Origin: Mucilaginibacter pineti | GTDB taxonomy: Bacteria; Bacteroidota; Bacteroidia; Sphingobacteriales; Sphingobacteriaceae | Direction: 5' to 3' | Assembly (NCBI RefSeq): GCF_900101875.1 | Contig: NZ_FNAI01000011.1 | Span: 186,001 to 250,000 of the forward strand | DNA length: 64,000 nt | Part shown: one piece after another, positions 7,256 through 16,998 of the stretch | Numbering within the stretch: the stretch's first letter is position 1 | Layout: each line of letters starts with the position of its first letter | Program-made: the position numbers and the translations under genes | Notes under the pieces: generated by a model | What the model was told of the DNA's origin: nothing | Seen by the model: only the letters and a program-made list of their open reading frames with translations | Database searches by the model: none

Positions 7256-8836
7256 TTATTTTAATAACCAAAGGGTTTGGTAAATATCATCTTTACCACC
7301 AAACTGGCTTTGTACAGCCGCATTATAGTTTGTGGTATTGGCGCTTCTTTCATTAATAGGATACTGATACCTGGTTGGGATGGTAGTACCATTGTTGGTA
7401 TTACCCGCGCCAATGCTTAATACCGGGATGCCTGTTCTGCGCCATTGGTAGTATGCTTCTAAGCCAGAGTTACGTGCAAATGCAAGGTACTTTTGGGTTA
7501 GTATCTGTTTCCAGCCATCGGCATTATTACCGGCATATTTAACAGCAGCCTGTTTGTAATAATCGTCGTACTTAAAGGTTATAGGGTATGATACATCATC
7601 GCCCAATAAGCCGCCGCTTTTTTGAAAGGTTACGGTATTGTCGCCATCATTAATGCCATAGAAAGCAAAATCGGCGTAGATACCTTTTTTATACCAATCT
7701 TCGGCATTACCCGGTACCCAGCCCTGGTTTATGGCTTCGGCTATGTTGAAACACATTTCGGGATAACCAATAATAAAGGTGTTTTCGCCGGTAAGGGTTT
7801 CATAATAACGGTGACGGCCAATTAATGATATTTTACCTGCCTGCACCAGGCTGGCCATATCGCTCTGGCCCTGGCCAGATTCGGCACCAACGAATGATCT
7901 GAAATCGGTATCATCAAACTTTAAGCCCCTTGCAGGTTCGGCAGCACGCATTACACGTAAATCTTTCAGGGATGCTAAGGTGTTGATATAGGTAGCAGCC
8001 GTGTTGTAACGTGTTGCATCGTTACCAAAGTTACGCGGGCTATTTGGGTAAATACTGAATACACCATCCCATACATATTGGAGGTTGTCTTCCATGCTGT
8101 TTAATAACGGATATTTAACGTTATCGGCCAGGATAGCGGCAAACTGAGCTTTTACGTTCAGGTCTGTATCGCCGGTTTTTTTGCTCAGCGCTATAAGTAC
8201 CCTTAGTCTGAAAGTGTTTATGATCTTTTGCCATTTTGTAAAATCGCCTTTAAAATAAAAGTCATACTTACTATCAATCACATAGGTTCCCTGGGTTAAT
8301 TTATTAATAGCAAGCATATCTATGATATCCTTATTGGCATCTTCTAACAAAGCCAGCGAGCTTATAAATATTTGCTTTTGGCTGTCATAAACCGGTGTTG
8401 GGTTCTTTATACCCTGTAAGGCTTGTGACATGGGCAAATCGCCAACTTTTAAGGTCATGCCCACAAAATAATACGCCCTGAAAAATTTGGCTAACGTTAA
8501 ATATGGTTTTGCCAAAGTAGCCGCCAGTTTGTTTGATTCGGTTTCCATTGCGGCCACGTTATTAAGCGTGGTGTAGTTTAATGATGCGCTACCTGTCCAG
8601 TATTTGTTATTGCCATAATAAACGTAGTTACAGGCAGTAAACTGGTTTTGTCTTTCTTCATCGCTAAATGGAGGTACCAGCATATCTGATTCAATGCCGG
8701 GCAGCAACAATGCCGGCGACAAACCCGATGTTGGCTTGTTTTTATTGATAACGGCATCGTCAAAAGCCTTTTTACAACCCGATGCCGAAGCAAGGATGAT
8801 CAATGAGGCTGCTATTGTTAATTTTAATGATTTCAT
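7256..8836 (-). CDS. SusD/RagB-like outer-membrane nutrient-binding lipoprotein
   Basis: 526 residues. The signal peptide ends in the lipobox SASGC (Cys21), so the protein is anchored at the outer membrane. The body fits the SusD-like_2 family: NKNKPTSGLSPALLLPGIES near the start, TPR-type helices (LTLAKFFRAYYFVGMTLKVG), and the late motif FARNSGLEAYYQWRRTGIPV. SusD proteins form the lid over the SusC transporter barrel. It lies 32 bases downstream of the SusC gene in one operon. No enzyme in the operon tells the substrate. Confidence 0.93.
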   Translation of the reverse strand: MKSLKLTIAASLIILASASGCKKAFDDAVINKNKPTSGLSPALLLPGIESDMLVPPFSDEERQNQFTACNYVYYGNNKYWTGSASLNYTTLNNVAAMETESNKLAATLAKPYLTLAKFFRAYYFVGMTLKVGDLPMSQALQGIKNPTPVYDSQKQIFISSLALLEDANKDIIDMLAINKLTQGTYVIDSKYDFYFKGDFTKWQKIINTFRLRVLIALSKKTGDTDLNVKAQFAAILADNVKYPLLNSMEDNLQYVWDGVFSIYPNSPRNFGNDATRYNTAATYINTLASLKDLRVMRAAEPARGLKFDDTDFRSFVGAESGQGQSDMASLVQAGKISLIGRHRYYETLTGENTFIIGYPEMCFNIAEAINQGWVPGNAEDWYKKGIYADFAFYGINDGDNTVTFQKSGGLLGDDVSYPITFKYDDYYKQAAVKYAGNNADGWKQILTQKYLAFARNSGLEAYYQWRRTGIPVLSIGAGNTNNGTTIPTRYQYPINERSANTTNYNAAVQSQFGGKDDIYQTLWLLK

Positions 8837-8868
8837 TTTTAAATTTTTGGTTGTTAATTGATCTGCGC

Positions 8869-11800
8869 TTAATAAACAACGTTTATGTTAAACCCATAAC
8901 TTCTGGTAGTAGGCGTTTGTAAGCCCGATTCAAGGCTGGTTTGACCCAACTGGTTACGACCTGGGTATTGATCCACATCGATATCCTTATAGCCTTTCTT
9001 GAAAAAGTATAACAGGTTGCGGCCTACGAGAGAAAACTCAACCTTGCTCAGTCTCAATTTTTGAACAAATGGTTTTGGTAACGAGTAACCAACAACAACT
9101 TCCCTTAGTTTAGCATAAGTTCTGCTGATAACGGTATGCTGCGGATCGTTATAAAACTTGTTCACGTAATCCTGTACATATTTAACCGGGGTAGTATTGG
9201 CTGCAAATTTAACTTGGTCCATATTGGTGATAACACCGGTAATAGGGTCAAACTGAATTGCGGGGCTGCCTGGGGCAACGGTTACCCCATCATGGCCCAG
9301 CATTGGTGTACCATCTGCAAATACGGCTCCTTTAAAGCCCGGATCGCCCCAGTGCTCAGATTCGTAAGCGCGTGCCTGGCCAATAATGCCCTCATCTGTT
9401 GCGGCACCGCGACCACCTTCAATAAGCTTACGGTAAACATAATCGCGTATTTTACCGCCCACGCCACCATCAAACTGGAACGAAAGCGTAAATTCTTTAT
9501 ACCTGAATTTATTGTTTATGGCCCATGTAAAGTCAGGATCGGCGTTACCTAAGTATTGCGCTACCGGCAAGTATACTGGTATACCATCTTTATCGTGAAT
9601 TACCTTGCCATCTACAGTTTGGGCTTCTTTAGCACCATATAACTTATCTACACGATCGCCAACCTTAAAAAACTGGTCTTTAATTTTTTGCTGACCAGGG
9701 AAAGCGTCATAAACTTCTTTGTAGGTACTCACGTTCATTAAAACATCCCACTTAAAGTTTCTGGTTGCTATAGCACTGCCGTTAACAGAAACCTCGTAAC
9801 CGGTTCTTTTGGTTGCGTAGCCATTGGTTAAAAAGCTTTGATCGCTGCCATTGGTTTCAGATTGCGGCTGAGAGTATATCTGCGGACCATCCTTGTAAAT
9901 AAAATAAGTTCCGCTAAATCCTAAGCGATCTTTCAGGAAACGAAGGTCGATACCACCTTCATAGTTACTCCTGCTGCTTGGCTTAATTTTAGGATCGACA
10001 GTATATGTTGGTGCCGATGCGGATGTAATATTACCGTATGACGGGCCTATAATATACGCCGGTGTAGACACCTGGTAGCTTGGACCGCCATAAGTAGTTT
10101 GGTAGGAGTTGCCATAACCAAGCGGGTATCCTGCAGGGCCAACAAATGCCGAAGTACCGCCATCTTTAACGTTGGCATAACTTGCGCGTACTTTTAAGAA
10201 TGATATGGCTTCGGGCAGTTTTACATAATCAGATATTGGTGAACTTATGCTTACCGAAGGATAAAAATAAGACTGGTTCAACAAGGCCGATGATTTTTCT
10301 GTACGGCCGGTTGCCGAAATAGTAAAGTAATTTTTGTACGTGATATCGGCCGATGCGTAAGCACTTGTTGTTATCAGATCCGAATCGAAATTATATGACT
10401 TTACAGGGTTTATAGAGTTCTGGAAAGTGTATACGTCATGAATAAGCAACTGATCTGTAGTAACAAAGCTCGATGTGTATTTCATTGTACGAAGGGTTCC
10501 GCCGGCTAAAGCGCTGATGCTTACGCCGCTGTTGCTGATGTTGTTGAGGTTGTATTTTACCAACAGGTCGGTGTTGTTTTCAAACAAGTCACGACGGTCT
10601 TCACGATAGTTCCCGTGGTTATGCTCATCGCCATAAGGGTGGGCCGAGAATGGTTCTTTTTCGGTACGTAAAACGTTGTTGGTAGTTATGTTTGAACGTA
10701 AGGTGATATCCAGGTTTTTATCCGGGCTGTAAGTAAAAGCACCCCAGGCATAAACATCATTTTTATAATGACCTCTTAACCACTCATAGCTCTGGAACCA
10801 TGGGTTTTGGTAACGTTTGTACTCCACAAATACCGATTGGATACCCTCTTTACCAGGCTGCCAGTAGTTACGCATATCGTCTATGTTCCAGTCGGCACCG
10901 GTCCACAGATCAACGTCATAAATGATACTGTTTGGGCCGTAGGTAACATCAGGAATGTTTTTTGAAAACTGGCGGTTGTAGTTGATATTACCTTCAACCT
11001 TAAACTGTTTAGATAAGTTAAGGCTACCCAATAAGTTAAAGTTAATGGTATTTAAACCCGTATTTGGCGTAATACCACGCTGATAACCATTGGTTACAGA
11101 CATACGCACGTTAGCTTTTTCTGTAGATGAAGAAATGCTGACGTTATTGCTGGTAAGCAAGCCTGTTTGCAAAAAGCCTTCCAAATTGTTTACACCTCTT
11201 GCAACCCATGGGGTTGGTTTAATATGGCCCTTAAAGGTTGAGCCATCTTTAAAAGTGGTAGTATAAGTTTGGGTTGGGTCATAAGCGCCATCATATTGCG
11301 GCAGCATTAAGCCAGCGTTTAAACGCGGCCCCCAAACGTCATAATCACCATCATTAACACCACCACCGGCACCATCGCCAAAGGCATATTTATCGTTATC
11401 GCCACCGCCATAGTTGTTCTGCACTTTAGGAATGGCAATAAAGCCCCTGTTAAACTGGGTGCTGGAGTTAAGCTCAATAACAAAACCCTTGTTATCGGCT
11501 TTGCCTCTTTTTGTAGTTATTAATATAGCACCATTAATACCGCGGCTACCGTAAAGGGCTGCTGCTGTTGGGCCCTTTAGTACGGTGTAGCTGTCAATAT
11601 CATCAGGGGAGATATTTTGCGTATCGGTATTAATAGGAATACCATCAACTACATAAAAGTTAAGCGGCGAACCACGCAGCAATACCGTAGGCGACGCTAA
11701 TATCTCCTGGTTTATACCAACGTTTAAACCGGCAATTTTACCGGTTAAGCCATTAATGGCATTTGCTTCGCGCGCTTTTGTTAGTTCGGCGCCTTTAATT

Positions 11801-12183
11801 TCCTGTACCGAATAACCAAGTCTTTTGGTTTCTTTTTTTACACCCAAGGCGGTTACCACCACTTCGTTAAGTACTTTGTTTTCAACCTTAAAGCTCAGGT
11901 TATAAACCGGGCTGTCGCCAATGGTTAGCGATTGCTGCGAGTAACCAATAAACTTAAAGATAAGTACCTGGCCAGATTGCGCGGCGATACTGTAATTACC
12001 ATTTGCATCAGTTACTGAAACGGTTTTTGTGCCGCTAACTGATACGCTTACCCCCGGTAGAGGTTGTTGAGATTCGTCGGTAACTTTACCGGTTATTTTG
12101 CTTTGCCCAAACACAATGGCCGGAACAATGCATAATAACAGCACCGATAATACAAGTTTTAATTTTTTGTAAATCTTATTCAT
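8869..12183 (-). CDS. SusC/RagA-family TonB-dependent outer-membrane transporter
   Basis: 1104 residues. Signal peptide to about residue 26; a CarboxypepD_reg-like domain (KITGKVTDESQQPLPGVSVS) at about 28-110; plug domain at about 115-225 with the SusC signature NVGINQEILASPTVLLRG and ALYGSRGINGAILITTKRG; then a long beta-barrel ending in aromatic GFNINVVY. It imports a ligand held by the SusD partner, energised by TonB. No anti-sigma/ECF pair is adjacent, and the DNA-side regulator is not identifiable. Confidence 0.95.
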   Translation of the reverse strand: MNKIYKKLKLVLSVLLLCIVPAIVFGQSKITGKVTDESQQPLPGVSVSVSGTKTVSVTDANGNYSIAAQSGQVLIFKFIGYSQQSLTIGDSPVYNLSFKVENKVLNEVVVTALGVKKETKRLGYSVQEIKGAELTKAREANAINGLTGKIAGLNVGINQEILASPTVLLRGSPLNFYVVDGIPINTDTQNISPDDIDSYTVLKGPTAAALYGSRGINGAILITTKRGKADNKGFVIELNSSTQFNRGFIAIPKVQNNYGGGDNDKYAFGDGAGGGVNDGDYDVWGPRLNAGLMLPQYDGAYDPTQTYTTTFKDGSTFKGHIKPTPWVARGVNNLEGFLQTGLLTSNNVSISSSTEKANVRMSVTNGYQRGITPNTGLNTINFNLLGSLNLSKQFKVEGNINYNRQFSKNIPDVTYGPNSIIYDVDLWTGADWNIDDMRNYWQPGKEGIQSVFVEYKRYQNPWFQSYEWLRGHYKNDVYAWGAFTYSPDKNLDITLRSNITTNNVLRTEKEPFSAHPYGDEHNHGNYREDRRDLFENNTDLLVKYNLNNISNSGVSISALAGGTLRTMKYTSSFVTTDQLLIHDVYTFQNSINPVKSYNFDSDLITTSAYASADITYKNYFTISATGRTEKSSALLNQSYFYPSVSISSPISDYVKLPEAISFLKVRASYANVKDGGTSAFVGPAGYPLGYGNSYQTTYGGPSYQVSTPAYIIGPSYGNITSASAPTYTVDPKIKPSSRSNYEGGIDLRFLKDRLGFSGTYFIYKDGPQIYSQPQSETNGSDQSFLTNGYATKRTGYEVSVNGSAIATRNFKWDVLMNVSTYKEVYDAFPGQQKIKDQFFKVGDRVDKLYGAKEAQTVDGKVIHDKDGIPVYLPVAQYLGNADPDFTWAINNKFRYKEFTLSFQFDGGVGGKIRDYVYRKLIEGGRGAATDEGIIGQARAYESEHWGDPGFKGAVFADGTPMLGHDGVTVAPGSPAIQFDPITGVITNMDQVKFAANTTPVKYVQDYVNKFYNDPQHTVISRTYAKLREVVVGYSLPKPFVQKLRLSKVEFSLVGRNLLYFFKKGYKDIDVDQYPGRNQLGQTSLESGLQTPTTRSYGFNINVVY

Positions 12184-12515
12184 CTGCTAAATTTTGAGGG
12201 TGATAGTATTGCGTTTTTCATCGGGCAATACTAAATGTTGATTATTAGCAGCAAACCAACCCTGTATTATGCTATTCTAATCAAAACAGCAGGCGGCGGC
12301 TTAAATGAAGTGTTTGTGTAACAAATACGTCACAAAGCAATAACGAAAAATTAATACTGCAACTCGTTTTAATTTTAACTATCTTATTATAAGGCAATTG
12401 AATATATTTATATGTCGGGGAAATAATTTCACTCCTATTTCGTTTACAGCCGCTAATAACCGTTATACTTGTTGTGAGAATGGTAAAGACAATTATTTTT
12501 AACTGAATAATTATT
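12184..12515. other. 332-base divergent intergenic region
   Basis: Lies between the SusC operon (minus) and the alpha/beta hydrolase (plus) and must hold both promoters. No convincing TTG/TAnnTTTG pair, riboswitch or small gene was found. It is AT-rich and contains a small TTTGT-GTA-ACAAA hairpin near 12310. Confidence 0.4.
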
Positions 12516-13313
12516 ATGACAACTCAGCCAACACAAGCGCAAACAGCAGGTAAGTATGCCAATGTAAATGGCGTAAAAATGTATTATGAAATTCATGGTG
12601 CCGGCAAGCCCCTGGTGCTAATACACGGTGGCGGATCAACACTCGAAACAACCTTCGGCCGGATAATACCCGCGCTGGCAAAAACGCACCGGATAATTGC
12701 CGTTGAACTACAGGCACACGGCCACACCGGCGACAGGGATGCTCCCGAAACATTCAAACAGGATGCAGATGACGTGGCCGAATTGCTGCGCCAGCTTAAC
12801 ATTACCAAAGCCAATGTTTTTGGTTTTAGCAACGGCGGCCAAACCACTATGGAAATAGCCATGAGGCACCCGCAACAAGTAGACAAGCTCATTATTGCAT
12901 CGGCATTTTATAAGCGGGATGGTGCCCCGGCAGGTTTTTGGGAGGGGATGAAACACGCCAAATTTAGCGACATGCCGCAGGTTTATAAAGACGAATACCT
13001 GAAGATAAATAACGACCAGGCAGCGCTGTTGAACATGTTTAATAAAGATGCCCAACGGATGCAAACATTTAAAGATTGGACAGAAGCAGACCTCAGATCG
13101 ATAACTGCACCGGCGCTGGTAGTGATAGGCGATCATGACTTGCCCACCCCCGCACATGCGGTTGAAATGAGTCAGCTGTTACCTAATGGAAGATTGGCTA
13201 TATTGCCCGGCACCCACGGCAGTTACATGGGCGAGATTATGTCGCCGGATGCAAACAGCAAAGTGCCCGAGTTTTTTGTGGCCATGATCAACGAGTTTTT
13301 GGCAGCGCAGTAA
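12516..13313 (+). CDS. alpha/beta hydrolase
   Basis: 265 residues. The oxyanion region LVLIHGGGST, nucleophile elbow GFSNGG (Ser), catalytic Asp in VVIGDHDLPTPA and His in LPGTHGSY make a complete triad of the alpha/beta hydrolase fold. There is no clear signal peptide: the start MTTQPTQAQ looks like the end of a secretion signal, but no hydrophobic stretch precedes it in frame. The likely role is esterase, lactonase or related C-C/C-O hydrolase; the substrate is unknown. It is monocistronic. Confidence 0.88.
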   Translation: MTTQPTQAQTAGKYANVNGVKMYYEIHGAGKPLVLIHGGGSTLETTFGRIIPALAKTHRIIAVELQAHGHTGDRDAPETFKQDADDVAELLRQLNITKANVFGFSNGGQTTMEIAMRHPQQVDKLIIASAFYKRDGAPAGFWEGMKHAKFSDMPQVYKDEYLKINNDQAALLNMFNKDAQRMQTFKDWTEADLRSITAPALVVIGDHDLPTPAHAVEMSQLLPNGRLAILPGTHGSYMGEIMSPDANSKVPEFFVAMINEFLAAQ

Positions 13314-13436
13314 CCTTTATTAAAAAACCGTACGTTTAACGAAATGGCCGAATCCTGACAGTTGGTGTATAGCCCCGGTTTTATAATTTGAGTAGATTAG
13401 CATCAAAATAACCGCACTTATAAATCAACATACAAC

Positions 13437-13991
13437 ATGTCATACTGCAGCGCAATTGAATACATGACAGACGAGAAAAAGGCCATACACAAAGCCTATC
13501 ATGATTTGCATTATGGTTTTCCTATCCATAATGATGATGAACTGTTTTGCCGGTTGGTACTTGAAATTAACCAGGCCGGACTTAGCTGGGAAACCATCCT
13601 GAAAAAGGAACAAACCTTCAGAAAGGCGTATGATAATTTTAACGTTGAAGTGGTAGCATCCTACACCGAAGCCGACCGATTACGTTTAATGGCCGACCCG
13701 GGCATCATCCGCAACAGGCTAAAAATAAACGCGGCCATTGAAAACGCCAAAACCATAGTGCAGCTACAGGCAGAACATGGTTCATTTGAAAAATGGCTGG
13801 AGCTAAATCACCCAAAAACCAAGGATGAGTGGGTAAAGCTTTTCAAGAAAACATTCCGCTTTACCGGCGGCGAAATTGTTAACGAGTTTTTGATGAGTAT
13901 AGGCTACCTGTCCGGCGCCCATACCGCCGATTGCGCCATTTACAAACAAGTGCTGAAAACCGGCCCGCTTTGGGCGGGTGTTGGTAAGTAA
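13437..13991 (+). CDS. tag: DNA-3-methyladenine glycosylase I
   Basis: 184 residues. Tag excises 3-methyladenine from alkylated DNA. The zinc-site residues are visible: Cys4 at the N-terminus and the GAHTADC motif near the end (His and Cys), with the N-terminal YHDLHYGFP stretch supplying the other His. The conserved QAGLSWETILKKEQTFRKAY substrate-pocket region and IIRNRLKINAAIENA are intact, and the length fits the family. A stand-alone repair gene. Confidence 0.95.
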   Translation: MSYCSAIEYMTDEKKAIHKAYHDLHYGFPIHNDDELFCRLVLEINQAGLSWETILKKEQTFRKAYDNFNVEVVASYTEADRLRLMADPGIIRNRLKINAAIENAKTIVQLQAEHGSFEKWLELNHPKTKDEWVKLFKKTFRFTGGEIVNEFLMSIGYLSGAHTADCAIYKQVLKTGPLWAGVGK

Positions 13992-14026
13992 CTTTATATA
14001 TCATTGACTGGCCCCATAGGGGCGGC

Positions 14027-14145
14027 GTGTTTATAGACTAAATTAAGGGCGCCCTGGCTCCGTAGGTGCCTCCTCATTTATAGGAAGCTCCTATGGAGCT
14101 ATTGATTTCGTCAATGCTCTATAAACACGGTACTCCTACGGAGTT
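14027..14145. repeat. nested palindromic intergenic repeat
   Basis: Outer arms GTGTTTATAG (14027-14036) and CTATAAACAC (14119-14128) enclose two smaller hairpins: AGCTCCTATGGAGCT at 14086-14100 and ATTGATTTCGTCAAT at 14101-14115. The flanks repeat CTCCGTAGG / CCTACGGAG. It looks like a REP-like dispersed element; no coding frame was seen. Confidence 0.6.
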
Positions 14146-14198
14146 CGAAAATTAGCTTGATACCTCCTGTTATATCATGTGTTACGCCTAACTGATGG

Positions 14199-14591
14199 CT
14201 AAGGTTTAATAGGCGTACTTACTTCCGGTACATAAAATTTGAGGCCGAGGATGCCCGTCATGATCAAAAGCATAAAGAAGATTTCCGTCCATGAAACAGA
14301 TTTTCCGAACAGCGTAATTTCGCAGATCTTTATCAGCACAAGGGTTACCGCCATCCAAATACCATAGGCCGTAGCGGTGGAAAGTTCCTTTATGGCCAGC
14401 GAAAAAAAGTACACATTACATACACCAAAAATGATGTAACCCAGTAATGGAGCCAGCAAGGGAAAACTTTCGGTAACAATATAAAAATTATTCCAGCGGA
14501 GAAGTTTCAAGTCGCTTAGTTTAAAAAACTTTACCGAAAATGTCCAGGCAGTTTCAAATACTGCTGCTATTAGGAGATAGATCCAGGCCAA
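14199..14591 (-). CDS. SMR-family small multidrug/guanidinium-type transporter
   Basis: 130 residues, four membrane helices. The membrane-embedded Glu of the SMR family is E13 in IYLLIAAVFETAW, and helix 3 carries the signature ATAYGIWMAVTLV. The family exports cationic compounds or guanidinium by proton antiport. It is slightly longer than EmrE (110) because of a loop after helix 1. It is the last gene of the minus-strand run and starts 23 bases after the hydroxylase, so it may be co-transcribed with the sugar-acid cluster. Confidence 0.85.
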   Translation of the reverse strand: MAWIYLLIAAVFETAWTFSVKFFKLSDLKLLRWNNFYIVTESFPLLAPLLGYIIFGVCNVYFFSLAIKELSTATAYGIWMAVTLVLIKICEITLFGKSVSWTEIFFMLLIMTGILGLKFYVPEVSTPIKP

Positions 14592-14614
14592 TTTTTTGTG
14601 GTTTTAATGCAGGC

Positions 14615-15556
14615 TTATTCCTGCGGCTGATGTGCTAAAGTGTTGGTTAATGTTTCGGGATGATAGGTATTGATTTCCGCAACCTTTTTTCTGCCGGGCT
14701 TAGGCAATGCCGAAAGTATGGCAGGCCGCAAATTATAGTAACGCTTAAACCATTTGTATTTCAGCAGATCGGGTTCGTGAAACCTTTTTACCGAAAAGGC
14801 ATGCTGTAAAAAGTAATCTTTTGGGTAATGATAGCCAAGTCCCCAGTTTTCGGGCAGGTTACCGGGGGCATGACCGGGGTCATAAGCGGTGCCGAACAAG
14901 TAATCCCAAAAGGCAAATTTGGTAGCGAAATTAGCGTGAAAAACTTCCTGGTAATTGGCGTGGTGCCACAAATGCAGCGTTGGCGAATTGATAAAATATT
15001 TAAGCTTGCCCAGTTTTACGTTAACATTAGCATGGATAAACATGCCGAACATGGCATCTAACATGGCCTTAATAGGTATCACTGCCGGATCGGCACCTAG
15101 TAAAATAATGGGCGCAAACTCAATGGTTTGATTGATAACTATCTCCAGTATATGCGAGCGCGAGCCCGCTAAAAAATCAACCTCCTTGCCCGAGTGGTGC
15201 GCTTCATGAATACGCCACAATATTTTATTGCTGTGCTGCAGCCTGTGGAACAGGTAAATGTACAGGTCATGCATCACCAGGAAAAAAAGCACCTGTACAG
15301 CCACCGGCCAATCCTTCACAAACTGAACGGACGACCAGTTGAAATTATGCTGAACAGGCGCTATGATATAATCAAATATCAGGATCTTTAAAAAATAGCT
15401 TTGGATAAGTGTATACCAAACCAGATCAACCCAAAAACCATCCCTGAAAAAAGCCAGGCCTTTGCGGTAAGGCCGCAGGCGTTCCCAGGCAATAATGAGT
15501 ATTATCCAGCAAACAAGTATGGTAGTGGTTATGGTAAGCAGTTTATCCTGGGGCAT
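14615..15556 (-). CDS. sterol desaturase / fatty acid hydroxylase-like membrane di-iron enzyme
   Basis: 313 residues with hydrophobic N-terminal helices and the histidine boxes of the family: HDLYIYLFHRLQH, HEAHHSG and LHLWHHANYQE with a further His later. These coordinate a di-iron centre that hydroxylates or desaturates C-H bonds in lipids. The start is 2 bases after the stop of the phosphatase-NeuB fusion gene, so it belongs to that operon. A lipid or sugar-lipid substrate is possible but unproved. Confidence 0.85.
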   Translation of the reverse strand: MPQDKLLTITTTILVCWIILIIAWERLRPYRKGLAFFRDGFWVDLVWYTLIQSYFLKILIFDYIIAPVQHNFNWSSVQFVKDWPVAVQVLFFLVMHDLYIYLFHRLQHSNKILWRIHEAHHSGKEVDFLAGSRSHILEIVINQTIEFAPIILLGADPAVIPIKAMLDAMFGMFIHANVNVKLGKLKYFINSPTLHLWHHANYQEVFHANFATKFAFWDYLFGTAYDPGHAPGNLPENWGLGYHYPKDYFLQHAFSVKRFHEPDLLKYKWFKRYYNLRPAILSALPKPGRKKVAEINTYHPETLTNTLAHQPQE

Positions 15557-15558
15557 GT

Positions 15559-16986
15559 TTAAATAAGTGGTTTTTCTTTATACTCGTCGCTGATATTAAC
15601 GCGCAGTCTTTTCATAGGTGCAAGCTCCGATTCATAAACCCGTTTAAAACCGTCGCCGGCAGCGAGTTCAATATCCCTGATGTCGCGTACCAGGCGTTGC
15701 AGGCCCTGCGGCTCTACCGATGCGGCGTGGTCAGATCCCCACATGGCCCTGTCAAGCGTAAAATGCCTTTCAACAAACGTTGCCCCCATTGCAACGGCGG
15801 CTACGGTAGTTGCCAAGCCGGTTTCGTGGCCCGAGTAACCAACCGGCATGCCAGGATATTTATTCTCCAGCGTTTGGATCATTTTAAGGTTCAGCTCCTG
15901 CGGCGGACAAGGATATGCGGAGGTAGAGTGGGCAATAAACAGCGGGTAATCCTCATCAAAACTCTTCACAAACGCCATTGTGTTTTCAATCTCTTTTATG
16001 GTAGACATGCCGGTTGAAAGCATCAGTGGTTTGCCCGTTTCCAGGATGCGTTGAATAAGATCAAAATCAGTTAACGATGCCGATGCCAGTTTATACAAAA
16101 CCATATCAAACTGCTCCATAAAATCAACAGATGGCGCATCCCAGGCAGATACGAACCAATCGATACCCACTTTTTTACAATATTGGTCGATAGTTGCATA
16201 TTCGGAAATGCCAAATTCGGTTTTGCGTTTGTAATCAATATAGCTCATGCGGCCCCAGGGGGTATCGCGCATCACTTCCCATTGGTCTTTTGGTACACAA
16301 ATTTCGGGCGTGCGTTTTTGAAATTTAACAGCATCAACCTTTGCGGCCACGGCTTCATCGATTAGTTTTTTAGCTATCTCTAACGAGCCGTTGTGGTTAA
16401 TACCAATTTCGGCAATAATATAGCTTGGGTGGCCCTTACCAATTTTGCGGCCGTTGCTTAAGGTAACAATGCCATCCTTTACAGACGTGGCTACTTTTGA
16501 GTCGATAATAAACTCGGCAAACTCGCGGAAGCAACCCGCGCCACCTGTCAGGCTGCAAATAATATCGGCATGGGCCTTTAAAAATGGCATGGCATCGGCC
16601 GGGCAGGCGCTCAGGCCGGCCAGCTGCATGATCTCCATATCATTATAATCATCGCCTATGTAAGCAATTTCCGATGGTTGTAATTCCAACCTGTTACAGA
16701 TCTCTTTAAAAACGGTCGCCTTATCTTTTATGCCTAAATGCAGTTCGGTAATCCTTAGCTTTTCGGCCCGTTTAATTACCGATGGCGAGCGCTCGCCGGT
16801 AACAATGCCGGTTTCAACGCCCGCATAACGGCGCAGGCGTTCAACGCCCATGCCATCGCGCATGTTAAATTTTTTCAGGTATTCGCCATCATCGCCAAAG
16901 TATACACCGGCATCAGTAAGTACGCCATCACAATCTGTAAGTACCAGTTTAATACCGGCTGCTTTTTGCTTTAAAATATCGTTCAT
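15559..16986 (-). CDS. fusion of KdsC-like HAD phosphatase and NeuB-type sugar-acid synthase
   Basis: 475 residues, two enzymes in one chain. Residues 1-165 are a KdsC/BT1713-like HAD phosphatase with DCDGVLTD (D18, D20), the VTGE Thr, KDK and GDDYND (111-116) all intact. Residues about 187-470 are a NeuB domain that condenses PEP with an aldose: IAEIGINHNG, KFQKRTPE, SAWDAP, STGMST, HSTSAYPCP, GYSGHE and VERHFTLDR. The usual C-terminal SAF (antifreeze-like) domain of NeuB is absent. The fusion fits synthesis of a phosphorylated nonulosonic acid and its immediate dephosphorylation, as by the separate KDN-9-phosphate synthase and phosphatase of Bacteroides thetaiotaomicron. It lies 12 bases after the SDR gene. 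Confidence 0.92.
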   Translation of the reverse strand: MNDILKQKAAGIKLVLTDCDGVLTDAGVYFGDDGEYLKKFNMRDGMGVERLRRYAGVETGIVTGERSPSVIKRAEKLRITELHLGIKDKATVFKEICNRLELQPSEIAYIGDDYNDMEIMQLAGLSACPADAMPFLKAHADIICSLTGGAGCFREFAEFIIDSKVATSVKDGIVTLSNGRKIGKGHPSYIIAEIGINHNGSLEIAKKLIDEAVAAKVDAVKFQKRTPEICVPKDQWEVMRDTPWGRMSYIDYKRKTEFGISEYATIDQYCKKVGIDWFVSAWDAPSVDFMEQFDMVLYKLASASLTDFDLIQRILETGKPLMLSTGMSTIKEIENTMAFVKSFDEDYPLFIAHSTSAYPCPPQELNLKMIQTLENKYPGMPVGYSGHETGLATTVAAVAMGATFVERHFTLDRAMWGSDHAASVEPQGLQRLVRDIRDIELAAGDGFKRVYESELAPMKRLRVNISDEYKEKPLI

Positions 16987-16998
16987 AATTAATGGGTT

